Part shown: piece after piece, positions 51,573 to 60,821 of the stretch
Layout: each line of letters starts with the position of its first letter
How positions within the stretch are numbered: position 1 is the stretch's first letter
Assembly (NCBI GenBank): GCA_023212725.1
Contig: JALBYF010000029.1
Location: forward strand, 155,024 to 219,023
Source of the DNA: Tranzscheliella williamsii
Lineage: Eukaryota; Basidiomycota; Ustilaginomycetes; Ustilaginales; Ustilaginaceae
DNA length: 64,000 nucleotides
Reading direction: 5' to 3'
Program-made: the position numbers and the translations under genes
Notes under the pieces: generated by a model
The model's input: the letters and a program-made list of their open reading frames with translations, nothing else
What the model was told of the DNA's origin: nothing
Database searches by the model: none

Positions 51573-53249
51573 CTAGTCCTTGCGCTTCTTCTTGGGGCGG
51601 TCGTCGGCGTCATCGTAGCCGGCGTCGTCGTCGGCCTCGTCGGAGGAGCCTTCGGAGGGGGAGCCGCCGTCGGTGTCCGAGTCGGCGGCAAAGTCGGCGT
51701 CCTCCTCGCTGTCTTCGTCGTCGTCGGCGCCAGCGCGCACATCGCCCATCTCTTCATCGTCGTCGCTGAGCAGGCCCGCGGCGGCGGCGGCGGCCAGCCC
51801 GCCGGTCTCCTCGGCCATCTCGTTCTTGACCCGCACCTTGCGGTCTGCCAGCCAAGCCTTGAGGCGATCCAGCTCCTCCCTCGAGATCGACTGGAACGTG
51901 TGATCCGTCCCGCTCTTGGTCGCAACGCGCAGGTCAAACGTCTTGGACGAGGCGACCGCCCCGCCGACGCGCGAGAGGATGGCCTGATGCACTTCCGAAT
52001 AGGGCACGTAGACCGGCTGCTTGGAAACCCACAAGAGACTTTTTTCCAACGGGTAGAGGTTGCCGTCAGCCGCCTTGACATTGCATTTGATGCTGGTTTG
52101 GCCAGAGGAGCTCTCAAACTCGGTCGGCGTTGCTACCTTTTGTCCGGATAAGACCTTGAAGATATTGGTGACAATGCGGAAGGTAGGCTCTTCGTATCGC
52201 TTCTTGAGCTTGCCGTCGTACTTGTTCTGGATTGTGTCGTCGTCGAGATTGAGCTCGGCATCCATCTCTTCTTCGCGCGGGAACTGAAGCACCAGATAGG
52301 GATATCGCGTCTGACCCTGGCGGATGGGCGGATCGAGGCCAATGACCAGCATGACGTGAATCTCGTCCGACTTGGGCAGAAGGAAAAGCTTATTGACGGA
52401 ACTGTAGAGGACCTTGTAGTCGTACGTCTTGCCGCGCAGTCGAAGAAAGGTGGAGAAGACATCAATGTCGTAACGGCCCCGCGGGGTGAGCACGAGAACC
52501 TCTTTGAAGACGATGATCGAGTCACCCGCCACCTGGCCAATGTCGGCCTTTGACTTGAGCGCCTCGTGGAAGGCCTCGGCCGCGGTCTCTTCGTTGTTGT
52601 CGTCGGCGTCGTTTGCGCTGGCCGCATCGCTGCCGTCGTCCTTGGCGGCCTGTCCTGGAAGGTAGAGCCGCATCTCTACGAGCTGATCGCCCCGATTGCG
52701 TCGCGACTTGGAGCCGGTGGCATCGGAAGAGCCAGTGTTGGCACCGGGCTGCTGCTGCTCTGGATTCAAGAACTCCATGGATACCTCTGTCTTGGCAATG
52801 TTGCTGTTGGCGAGATGCGAGAGAGGCAGTTCAAAGGCGAGCTTGTCGCGCACTAGGAATTGCACATCGTGCGGGCTGATCTGGGCCTTGCCCCAATTCC
52901 AGCCCCTGGTAGAGATCTCTTTGGTCTCGAGATTCTTGCCAAAGTACTGGCGGATATGGGAGGCGAGTTTGTCAAAGTCTTCGCGCACAAAGCCATCGAA
53001 ATTGGTGCGACGCGGGTGGGTCTGAGCGGGCGAAGGCGGATCGCGGTCCTTGGCAAGGTAGATGGAGAGCTGGTAATTGCGTGCCACCCTGACCCAGGCA
53101 AAGGAGGCCATCTGGTCGGCAGCAATGGTGATGGTGGTGCCCTCGCCGCTGGTAGGCTTCCAGCCCAGGCCACCCTGCGACATCCTCAACTTGCCCGGCG
53201 TAGTGTCCAGGCCATGGTATATGTTTTCCCACTGCGTTGTGCCGGACAT
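51573..53249 (-). CDS. POB3: FACT complex subunit Pob3 (SSRP1)
   Basis: Pob3 pairs with Spt16 to reorganise nucleosomes during transcription and replication. It has 558 aa and a single exon. It starts MSGTTQWENIYHGLD, then contains the N-terminal SSRP1 domain (GWKPTSGEGTTITIAADQM; VREDFDKLASHIRQYF), the family signature GWNWGKAQI and the tandem PH middle domain (GRYDIDVFSTFLRLRGKTYDYKVLYSSVNKLFLLPK region, residues about 262-297). The C terminus is an acidic tail with DDDEEMGD-like runs, ending PKKKRKD. An HMG box is missing, as is normal in fungi where it is supplied by Nhp6. The length matches yeast Pob3 (552). Divergent from coronin. Confidence 0.95.
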   Translation of the reverse strand: MSGTTQWENIYHGLDTTPGKLRMSQGGLGWKPTSGEGTTITIAADQMASFAWVRVARNYQLSIYLAKDRDPPSPAQTHPRRTNFDGFVREDFDKLASHIRQYFGKNLETKEISTRGWNWGKAQISPHDVQFLVRDKLAFELPLSHLANSNIAKTEVSMEFLNPEQQQPGANTGSSDATGSKSRRNRGDQLVEMRLYLPGQAAKDDGSDAASANDADDNNEETAAEAFHEALKSKADIGQVAGDSIIVFKEVLVLTPRGRYDIDVFSTFLRLRGKTYDYKVLYSSVNKLFLLPKSDEIHVMLVIGLDPPIRQGQTRYPYLVLQFPREEEMDAELNLDDDTIQNKYDGKLKKRYEEPTFRIVTNIFKVLSGQKVATPTEFESSSGQTSIKCNVKAADGNLYPLEKSLLWVSKQPVYVPYSEVHQAILSRVGGAVASSKTFDLRVATKSGTDHTFQSISREELDRLKAWLADRKVRVKNEMAEETGGLAAAAAAGLLSDDDEEMGDVRAGADDDEDSEEDADFAADSDTDGGSPSEGSSDEADDDAGYDDADDRPKKKRKD

Positions 53250-53917
53250 GGCTGCTGAGCTACCCGACGCAACGTCGGTGGAAGCCTGGCGGTAGGAACG
53301 GGTTGACGTGGTGCGGGCGCTGGAAGCCTGGCGGTAGGAACTGATAGATGTGGTGCGGGCGGTCGTTGGACTCGGCCGATGTGCACCTATGTAGACCAGT
53401 GCAGAGAAGGTGAGAGGAGAGGAGCAAGGCAGACGAAGAAAGACGGAGCCGTGTAGTCACTTCGAGTGACGCCTCTCAACGCGACACGAGTCGAGGCGCA
53501 GTCGATCAGAAGAAGTCACACACTTCCACATGTTAGAGCGCTAAAGAGATCTCTCCCAGTCTAACATGGAACGGTGGTTGTGCCGATGTTAAGTTTCGTG
53601 TGTGTTTGACGCACAGATCAATTAAGGATCCCTCAGAATGCGGCAAAGCGTGGATGAACGGCAGAGTGGGCCTTCTCATGTCGTACTGTGTGTGTGCGTG
53701 ATCCCTTCTGGAGCGTTGTCGACCGAGCTGCCCCTTTACTGCCGAGCGAACCGATCTGATCCTCATACTGTTCTACTCTCCACCTAGTCTTCTACTTCTA
53801 CCGCTCTCGCCCCGACTGTCCAATCTTGTCCTAGTCTCTGCCAGCGTGCTCTGTCTTACGCTATCACTCCCCCTCCTTTTGCCGTGGGCCGTACAAGCAG
53901 GGTGATACTGGTCCGAG
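53250..53917. other. Divergent promoter region, POB3 / CRN1
   Basis: The 668-bp shared 5' space contains a 42-bp tandem repeat close to the POB3 ATG (see separate entry). No gene is seen. Confidence 0.6.
53279..53362. repeat. 42-bp tandem repeat, two copies, POB3 leader
   Basis: Copies at 53279-53320 and 53321-53362 begin with TGGAAGCCTGGCGGTAGGAA and end with GTGGTGCGGGCG; they differ at a few bases in the middle. They lie 30-113 bp upstream of the POB3 ATG, so probably in its leader. Confidence 0.8.
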
Positions 53918-55540
53918 ATGAGCCGTTTCGTGCGCCCGTCCAAGTACAGGCACGTGTATCCGATCGTTGGCAAGAAGGAGTCGTCCTACGAGAATGTCAA
54001 GGTCTCCAACAATGCGTGGGACACCAACCTGATTGCCGCCAACGGCAAATACATCTCGATCAACTGGAACGCTTCGGGCGGAGGTGCCTTTGCTGTGCTT
54101 CCCGTGGCGCGCCCTGGCAAGCTGCCCGATATCTATCCCTTGTGTCGTGGTCACACCGCTGCGGTGCTCGACACCGCCTTCAGCCCGTTTGATGACAATC
54201 TGGTCGCTTCAGCCTCGGATGACGGGACGATCGGCCTCTGGCAGATCGATGACGCTGCGTACGACCAACTGGACCTGTCCGACAAGGAGCGCGAAAAGTA
54301 CGGCGGCGTCAAGGACCTGGAACCGCAGGCGCGCATCTCGGGCGGCGGTAGGAAGATTGGCCAGGTGGTGTGGCATCCCACCGCGTCCAATGTGCTTGCT
54401 GCCGCTACGGGCGACCACGTCGTCAAGCTCTTTGACGTCTCGCACGCCTCCACCGCTTCCTCATCGCCAAGCATCTGCCTGCGCGGCTTCTCGGATACCA
54501 TCCAGTCGATCGACTGGGACTGGTCCGGGACGACGCTGATCGCTACGTCGCGCGATCGCAAGCTGCGCACCTTCGACCCGCGCCAGGGCGAGAACCCGGT
54601 CCAGGTGGCCGATTCGCACGGCGGCATCAAGGGTGCCCGTGTGATCTGGTGCGGCGAGCAGGACCGCGCGATCACCACCGGCTTCTCCAAGATGTCGGAC
54701 CGGCAGATGTTCCTCTGGGACACCAAGAACCTCGCTGCAGGCCCGCTCAAGCAGATCACGCTCGACTCGTCCAGTGGCATCATCATGCCTTTCTGGAGCG
54801 ACAACAACATTGTCTTCCTCGCCGGTAAGGGCGACGGCAACATTCGCTACTACGAGCTGGAGAACGACGAGCTGCACTACCTGACCGAGTCCAAGTCGTC
54901 CGATCCGCAGCGCGGCCTCACCTTTGTCGGCCGCCGCTTCCTCAACACCGAGGAGAACGAGATTGCCAAGGCGTACAAGGTGACCGGCACCACCATCCAG
55001 CCGCTCTCCTTCCTCGTCCCGCGCAAGGCCGAAAACTTCCAGGCCGACATCTTCCCGCCCGCCTCGAGCGCGGTGCCGGCGCTAGGTGCAGCTGACTTTT
55101 TCGCCGGCAAGCGTGCTCCGCGCAATCTGGTCAATCTCGAGACGGGCAAGGGGCTCAGTTCTGGCAGTGTGCCCGCGCCCGCCGTGACGCCCACCGTCTC
55201 CGCGCCTGCTCCCGCTCCGGTTCCGGCGGCGGCGCCGGTGTCGGCTTCGGCTGAGCTGGCTGTGCCGACGCGTGCTGCGACTGCGCCTGCGGCTTCGGTT
55301 CCTGCTCGCAGTGCATCGCCTAGCAAACCGTTGGTCGAGGAGAAGCCGGCGCCGGCGGCGGTGCCTGCGCCTGTACAGGCCAACGGGGCCCGCGCCGAGG
55401 AGGACGCGCTCGCCGCACGCCTCGCCATGCTCCAGGCTGCAGTCGAGGCGCGCGACACCCGCATCCGCGAGCTCGAGCTCGAGAACGAGGCGCTGCGCGC
55501 CAACCACGCCAAGGCACGCGAGCTGTTCGGATCGGTGTAG
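53918..55540 (+). CDS. CRN1: Coronin, actin-binding WD40 protein
   Basis: Coronin binds F-actin and regulates the Arp2/3 complex at cortical actin patches. It has 540 aa in a single exon. The N terminus MSRFVRPSKYRHVY is the classic coronin signature. A seven-bladed WD40 propeller follows (VLDTAFSPFDDNLVASASDDGTIGLW at about residues 85-110) and the conserved C-terminal extension includes an FLVPRKAENFQADIFPP motif. Residues about 410-480 are an Ala/Pro-rich linker. The last 44 residues form the coiled coil (AARLAMLQAAVEARDTRIRE) that drives trimerisation and Arp2/3 binding. The yeast microtubule-binding insert seems absent. It is divergent from POB3 and convergent with REX2, 103 bp away. Confidence 0.95.
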   Translation: MSRFVRPSKYRHVYPIVGKKESSYENVKVSNNAWDTNLIAANGKYISINWNASGGGAFAVLPVARPGKLPDIYPLCRGHTAAVLDTAFSPFDDNLVASASDDGTIGLWQIDDAAYDQLDLSDKEREKYGGVKDLEPQARISGGGRKIGQVVWHPTASNVLAAATGDHVVKLFDVSHASTASSSPSICLRGFSDTIQSIDWDWSGTTLIATSRDRKLRTFDPRQGENPVQVADSHGGIKGARVIWCGEQDRAITTGFSKMSDRQMFLWDTKNLAAGPLKQITLDSSSGIIMPFWSDNNIVFLAGKGDGNIRYYELENDELHYLTESKSSDPQRGLTFVGRRFLNTEENEIAKAYKVTGTTIQPLSFLVPRKAENFQADIFPPASSAVPALGAADFFAGKRAPRNLVNLETGKGLSSGSVPAPAVTPTVSAPAPAPVPAAAPVSASAELAVPTRAATAPAASVPARSASPSKPLVEEKPAPAAVPAPVQANGARAEEDALAARLAMLQAAVEARDTRIRELELENEALRANHAKARELFGSV

Positions 55541-55643
55541 AGCCACAGCAGCACTACCAAAGCAGGAACGATCGCTGTGCTACTGTAAAGATTGTGGATG
55601 TGCGTGTGGATGTGGATGGGGATGTGCGGTGGGGGTGTGTTGA

Positions 55644-56448
55644 TTAGGCGGGAGGGCGGAAGAGGGTGGTGCGGTAGTAGCGGAGCTCTGCGATGCTGGT
55701 GAGGATGTCGTCCAGGGCGCGGTGGCGGGCGGGGGAGGGGGCGGGGCGCCAGGCGGCGGCGGGCGGGTACCAGCGGCGCGCGAGCTCCTTGATCGTGCTG
55801 ACGTCGACGATGCGGTAGTGGAGATGGCGGACCAGCTCGGGCATTTCGCGCGCGAGGAAGACCTTGTCCGCATGCACTGTGCTGCCTGCCAGACACGCCG
55901 CGTTGGCCACGGGCACCCGCTCGCGCACATACGCCAGCACCGCCGCGCGCACGTCGGCGTGCGCCCAGCTCCTCTCCCCCTGGCACGCCGCCGTCAACCC
56001 AGACACCCCGTGCTGCTTCACACACCTGCCCAACCACAACACGTCAGCAAACCCGCTCCCCTCGCCACACCACCACGCAGCGCTGCTCGACTTACCAAGC
56101 ATTCATCTGGTCCAGCACCGCCTTTTCGGTGCGGATCACATAGCTCACCCCCCCGTCGACCGGGTTCAGCTCGCCGTCGGTAATGATACATGCGATCTCG
56201 AGCAGCCGATCGCCGTTCTCGATGTCCAGGCCTGTCATTCTGATCACCAGCCAGCATGGACCATAGGCAAGTCGACAGTTAGTGGATCGAATCAGCACGG
56301 ACGCAGACAGCGCGGGCGATACTCACTCGCAGTCGATCCAGACGAGCGGGCCGTCGGCAGCGCTGAGGACGCGCGTCGCGGGGGGCGGCGGGATGGGCGA
56401 GAGCAGCTCGGCAACGCCGGTCGCGCCGGGGGAGGGAACAGCGGCCAT
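55644..56448 (-). CDS. REX2: Oligoribonuclease, DEDDh 3'-5' exonuclease (REX2/REXO2)
   Basis: This enzyme degrades very short RNAs in mitochondria and cytosol. Three exons are inferred: 56327-56448, 56096-56239 and 55644-56025 (introns 87 and 70 nt; GTGAGT and GTAAGT donors), giving 215 aa. The first junction rebuilds WIDCEMTGLD, the Exo I motif with D39 and E41. Exo II has D142 in GSTVHADKVFLAREMP, and Exo III has H190 and D195 in HRALDDI; RIVDVSTIKELARRWYP is also diagnostic. All catalytic residues are present. ATG 56448 is the first in frame. The frame stays open for more than 120 codons upstream with mitochondrial-presequence character but no ATG, so the true start is uncertain. Confidence 0.85.
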
Positions 56449-57229
56449 CGCTGCTGCTGCGACACTCGCGCGCCGCGGCGGGCTGGCGGGGTGGAAAAGC
56501 GACAGGACGCGCTGCCAGAGACGATTCGACCAAGGCGCGGGCTGGTTGAAAGCTGTAGCGCTGGTGCTGAACGCGATCGCTGGTCGTCGCGCAGACAGAC
56601 GCGCAAGAGGGCCGCTACCGGTTAGGCTGTATGCGCTCGTGGCCAACACCGCCAGGCACAGCGCAGGACGGCGCGGATCGGCTCGGCACACCGCACCAGC
56701 TCGGCGGTAATGCGGAGAAAGGCCAAGACCCGTCACGGCCGGCCGGGCAGATATCGTGGCGAAGGCGACCGTGCTGATGACGGAGCAGCGGCCAGGCACA
56801 GCAGTGGCGACCCTATCTCTGGTGGTCAACAAGCCTCCTTGAGTGACGTGGAAGCGAAAGCTAGGCGGTCAATCGGCTGGATCGTCGTGAGGTTCATGGT
56901 CGGTCGATAGGAATCAGAACGAGAAAATATGGATGGATTATCTGTACAGTGAGGCAGTGGGGTGGACCCTGCATTTCTCGTCCTGATGATGCTGCCTTCC
57001 TTGCGCTCGACAACGCCCACCGCCACGATGCACAACGACATAGTACGGCTGGGGCCGTGTTTGCATTCTGGCGAATGAGTCCCTTTGACCATAGTGGAAT
57101 TGCGACCATCGTGGCCCTGACTAGAATACATGCTGGTACGAAGCGCTGAAACCGAGCGGGGGGGGAATAAGGCGCGAATTTAGGCTGGCAGGCTAAAGGG
57201 AGAGGGGGGGCGGAGCGCTGGGCGGGAGA
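56449..57229. other. Intergenic or extended REX2 5' end
   Basis: The part from about 56449 to 56873 is open in the REX2 frame and may be coding or leader. The rest, towards 57229, shows no gene and borders the 3' end of the SEC14-like gene. Confidence 0.45.
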
Positions 57230-59209
57230 CTACCTATCTGTCATGGTCTGGACCTCCAAGTCGCCGTTGCGCGCGCTCTCGAGCATCGCCCTTTGACTGG
57301 GATGGATGGGGATCGCTTCTTCAAAATGCCCGTCTTCTGTGCTAGTGGTGGTTTGCTGCAGCGCTAAGGGATAGCCTATGCTCTCGGTCGCCGCTCTTCT
57401 CGACTCGGTTCCGCCCCCTTTCCCCACTCCTTTTCTGCCGCCAGCGACATGCCCATTGCCAGCGACGTTCCGTGCTCCGATATCATCGTCCTGTCCATTC
57501 TCGCTTCCGTCTGCGGCGGGGGGTGGCAGGTGATCGGGCCAAATTTGGCCAGCGGAAGCATTCTTGGCCTTCGCTGCCGACCGTGGCCCTTTGCGCGGGA
57601 CAGCTCTGCCGATACTCTTGGTTTGCGGCCCAGAGGCATCGAGTTCGGCCAGATTGCGCTCGAGGGCAGAGAGACTGGTTCCTTCGCCGAGCACCTGTTC
57701 TTCCAAGCGGCCATCGACCGTCGGATAGGTCCAACGGATGATGCCCTCCTGGTTGATAACGCCCCACCGGTCGTACTTCAAGCCGCCGATAGCATATGGC
57801 TTGTACTTGAGCCAGGCGACGCGCACTTTGGTGGCCAGGATGTCACGATTGGCGCGGAGACTCGCAACGCCTTCGGGCTCCCAGTCATCGTCATCGGCAG
57901 GTATCCACTCCTCGTCCGCCTCGCCCTGCTTCTGAGAACGGCCGAACTTGCGCCGGACACCCCGACCGTTGGCATCCGACAAGGACGCATCGTTACAGGC
58001 CCTGGCTAACGCACGGGTGGCGTACTCAAATTCCGTACAGGCGTTTCGGTAGACGGTGGCCGCTTCTTGCAACGCTTGGGTGTCGTTCTGAAGATCATTT
58101 TCCTTTTCATCTGGAAATGGATAGGTAAACTGCCAGTCCATGTTGCCGTGCATGCTGCCTTGCGGCAGATGGTCGGCGGGGACGTGCTCCTGCAGCTCGT
58201 CGACCTTCCACGTCAAGCGAATTTTGTCCCTCACAACTGGATCGAGCAGCGGACGGAGTATAGACCAGATTGGCTTGAAGATCCAAGGTGCGCCGTGGAC
58301 ATAGATCTTGGCGAGCGTCTCGGGATAGAAAGACTCCATGGTCTTGGCCATAAAGAGGACGATGCTCCAATCCATGTTGCGAATGCCAAAGTTGTTGAGG
58401 TTGAAGATGACCACCTTGCGCTCGACGGGTGGGGGCATAAGGATTTGGAGCGACTCTTGAAGCAAGATGACGCCTCGTTTGATCTCTTCGGCGGTCTGCA
58501 GGGAGGAGTAGTGCGAGCCCACTTCGATAAAATAGACAGGCTCGCCGGCTGGAGTGGCGCCGTAGATGTAAGAAACGCCGTTGTTCATGATATTGAATCC
58601 GCCGCGAGTGCTGACCAGGCCGAGCTCGGCGTGCTTCATGATGCCAGAGACGTCGTACTGGACACGGAAGGCGCAGGTGGAGCCGATGATGGCGAGCGCG
58701 CGATCGACATCCCACTTGCGTGCGCGCAAACAGCGGAGCATGTAGGCGTCCGGATGCTCGCCCTTGACAATGGCCCAGAATTCCCTGCGTAGAGCGGCAC
58801 CGCCATGACGAAGGAGGAAGTTGTGCATGTCTTTGCTCTCTTCGAGATGGCGCAGATGCTCTTTGAGCTTGTCATCTCTGGGTAAGGACTCGAAATCGTG
58901 ACTCTGCCGACTGTCAAGGTCGTCATGAGAGGTAGAGGCGGACGAGCTGTGGGAAAAGGGCTCCGACGCCGTGGCCCTCTGCTTGCGGGAGGAGGAGGCG
59001 GGGTAACGTCCGCCTTGCTGTGAAGGGGAAAAGGAAGGAGAAGAGGGGAGAGGCGCAGCACCGGCCGAGAGCGAGTCGGAAGAAGGAGCGCTGAACTCGC
59101 AGAGACGCAAGAAGCGACGCCATAGCTTGAAGAGCGCGAGCGTCTGCGAAGGGGTGAGATTGCAACGGAAGCCTGGCGAATGCAGGTAGTCGATGGTCGT
59201 CTCGGCCAT
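57230..59209 (-). CDS. SEC14/CRAL-TRIO lipid-transfer protein, Csr1-like
   Basis: This is a 659-aa single-exon protein that should move phosphatidylinositol or a similar lipid between membranes. ATG 59209 is chosen because the frame further up has only TTG. It has a CRAL-TRIO N-terminal helix bundle at about 138-185 (REFWAIVKGEHPDAYMLRCL, RARKWDVDRALAI) and a lipid-binding CRAL-TRIO domain at about 205-355 with VIFNLNNFGIRNMDW and ESFYPETLAKIYVHGAPWIF. These resemble yeast Csr1/Sfh2 more than Sec14 itself. About 300 residues follow, including a disordered basic tail, which is longer than in Csr1 (408 aa). The N-terminal 100 residues are Ser-rich. The bound lipid cannot be told. Confidence 0.83.
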   Translation of the reverse strand: MAETTIDYLHSPGFRCNLTPSQTLALFKLWRRFLRLCEFSAPSSDSLSAGAAPLPSSPSFSPSQQGGRYPASSSRKQRATASEPFSHSSSASTSHDDLDSRQSHDFESLPRDDKLKEHLRHLEESKDMHNFLLRHGGAALRREFWAIVKGEHPDAYMLRCLRARKWDVDRALAIIGSTCAFRVQYDVSGIMKHAELGLVSTRGGFNIMNNGVSYIYGATPAGEPVYFIEVGSHYSSLQTAEEIKRGVILLQESLQILMPPPVERKVVIFNLNNFGIRNMDWSIVLFMAKTMESFYPETLAKIYVHGAPWIFKPIWSILRPLLDPVVRDKIRLTWKVDELQEHVPADHLPQGSMHGNMDWQFTYPFPDEKENDLQNDTQALQEAATVYRNACTEFEYATRALARACNDASLSDANGRGVRRKFGRSQKQGEADEEWIPADDDDWEPEGVASLRANRDILATKVRVAWLKYKPYAIGGLKYDRWGVINQEGIIRWTYPTVDGRLEEQVLGEGTSLSALERNLAELDASGPQTKSIGRAVPRKGPRSAAKAKNASAGQIWPDHLPPPAADGSENGQDDDIGARNVAGNGHVAGGRKGVGKGGGTESRRAATESIGYPLALQQTTTSTEDGHFEEAIPIHPSQRAMLESARNGDLEVQTMTDR

Positions 59210-59773
59210 GTTCGCGTCGATAGCCAAAGGAAACTGAGAGAGTTACGAGGTGACGCTGGCGGTCGGCCAATCCAGATTCTGAGGAGGCGCAAGGCAAGCC
59301 AAGCAGACCCTGAAACGCAAGGCAAGCCAAGCAGACTCTGGAACGCAAGGCAAGGCAGAGATTACACGGCTGCTGGCGAGACTCGATGACAAATGTACGA
59401 CCTTGGCCTGGCGAGGCGAGAGAGGATGGAGGAGCAGACGGAAGCCAACAAGCGTATGTGTGGGCCGACGTTGCGCATGGACGCTTTGGACCACCGCCAA
59501 GCGACAAAGCAGAAATCGTGAATGGATTCCAACAGCAAGCAGTGAATCTTATTTCTTCGACTAAGCGCCACACAAGAAGGACAGTCGACTGCTCCTGTGC
59601 CGGTGTTACTGGTGCCTGACTGGCTTGGCCTAACGCGGGGATGCCAATGGAGTGTAGTCACGCTAACTAGGAGTTAGCGCAGAGCCAAGACCACGTTGAG
59701 CGGTACAGAGTGCAGTATACCGTGCGAGTCGTCTCGCAATACCCGCCGCGGGCGCATGACCTGTCACACCGCG
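59210..59773. other. Upstream region of the Csr1-like gene
   Basis: CpG content is normal for the window. It contains a 28-bp tandem repeat (59288-59357) and a perfect inverted repeat, CGCTAACT-AGG-AGTTAGCG, at 59661-59679. No gene is seen. Confidence 0.55.
59288..59357. repeat. 28-bp tandem repeat, about 2.5 copies
   Basis: Units start at 59288, 59316 and 59344 with CGCAAGGCAAGCCAAGCAGA as their core; the third copy is partial and diverged. They lie about 80-150 bp upstream of the Csr1-like ATG. Confidence 0.8.
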
Positions 59774-60373
59774 GCACCCTCACACACTCACTTAACTGCT
59801 AGACATAACCCTAACAATCTTTAAAGGTAATTGAATCTGATCAGAATCTCCTCCTGTAGCTGTTCTTGCTGCCCCTTGCCCTGTTCACTGTGACTACCAC
59901 CAGTGATACAGCCATAAACACCAGACACATTGTAATGGTGGAGTATCCATAGAGCAATGCTGGCTCTAGGATCACTGTTTGAGTCACCTGTCCAGGGACC
60001 TGGTGGCAGTGACTATGGCACCAGCTGGACTTGGGCAGTGACTCTTGCCCAAGTGCACTGTGTGTGCTAGCACCAATGGATGGAGTCCTATGGCAAAGTG
60101 ATCAGGGATAATTCCCTATGGAGCATGGGTCTGCTGTACTAGACAAACAAAGGTATAGCTTGCACTGTGTTGCAAGAAATACCTAACAGTAAAGAACTGT
60201 GTGTATAAACTAGACTGGAAAGAGGCTCCTCCTCACCCAGCCTTGACATGCTGTTCTATATACATAGTTATTCTTCCACCCATGGTGTGAGTAGCCTGCT
60301 ACTGCCACTCATGGTGGGACTTGATACTCCCAGAACCTGGCTGAAATGGATGTGCAGGTGACAGTGTTACCCA

Positions 60374-60378
60374 CATTG
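60374..60378. repeat. Left target-site duplication CATTG
   Basis: Five bases directly before the LTR, identical to those directly after it (60710-60714). Confidence 0.8.
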
Positions 60379-60709
60379 TGTTACGCCCCAGGGTCTGATA
60401 ACCTCTGGCACTGGGTAAAGCACCGGTGTGACCGGTGCTGGGGTAGAGGCTGGGGTACTCGGTGGTGCACCGCTACGAGAGGCCGCACGATGGCGACGAG
60501 GTGGTTAGGGTCAGGTACTTCTCCTATTGGGTAGCAATAGACTAAATACATTCGACGACCTCCGGGAGGGGAGGTCGTGGGCTAGGGTGGGTATATATTT
60601 ACAAGTGTCAAGCGGTCAAGGACGGGCCCGACCGGGCACGGGCCAGGTAGGGTGTGATAGTCTTGGGGTGCAGGTGACCAACCCACAAATCGGGTCGGTG
60701 ACCGTAACA
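60379..60709. mobile_element. Solo LTR of an LTR retrotransposon, 331 bp
   Basis: It begins TGTTACG and ends CGTAACA, a perfect 7-bp inverted terminal repeat with the canonical TG...CA ends. It is flanked by the 5-bp duplication CATTG, the usual size for Ty1/copia and Ty3/gypsy integrases. There is no internal region, so it is a solo LTR left by LTR-LTR recombination. It carries 22 CpG in 331 bp, unlike its surroundings. Inside are a TATA-like GTATATATTT at 60591-60600 and two perfect 9-bp hairpins, at 60419-60439 and 60555-60578. Orientation is not certain, though the TATA-like motif favours +. The parent family cannot be named from the LTR alone. Confidence 0.82.
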
Positions 60710-60714
60710 CATTG
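60710..60714. repeat. Right target-site duplication CATTG
   Basis: Directly follows the LTR end and matches 60374-60378. Confidence 0.8.
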
Positions 60715-60821
60715 CCATGACCACAGTTGTACCAGCACAGCCAACCCTTGCCTCTCCAGTGGCAACTGGGGCACAGGCCACCCTATAACACCATACACTG
60801 TTGACAAATAGCCAAGCATGT

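Larger units (their letters stand above)
59774..60821. repeat. CpG-free old repeat remnant (interrupted by a solo LTR)
   Basis: Reading every base, no CG dinucleotide occurs from 59774 to 60378 and from 60710 to 60821, about 717 bp, although the surrounding genome is CpG-rich. TG and CA are plentiful, as expected if methylated or RIP-targeted CpG sites decayed. No ORF survives. It is probably an old mobile element, but no coding motif is left to name it. The depletion weakens after 60821 and ends near 61010. Confidence 0.65.
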
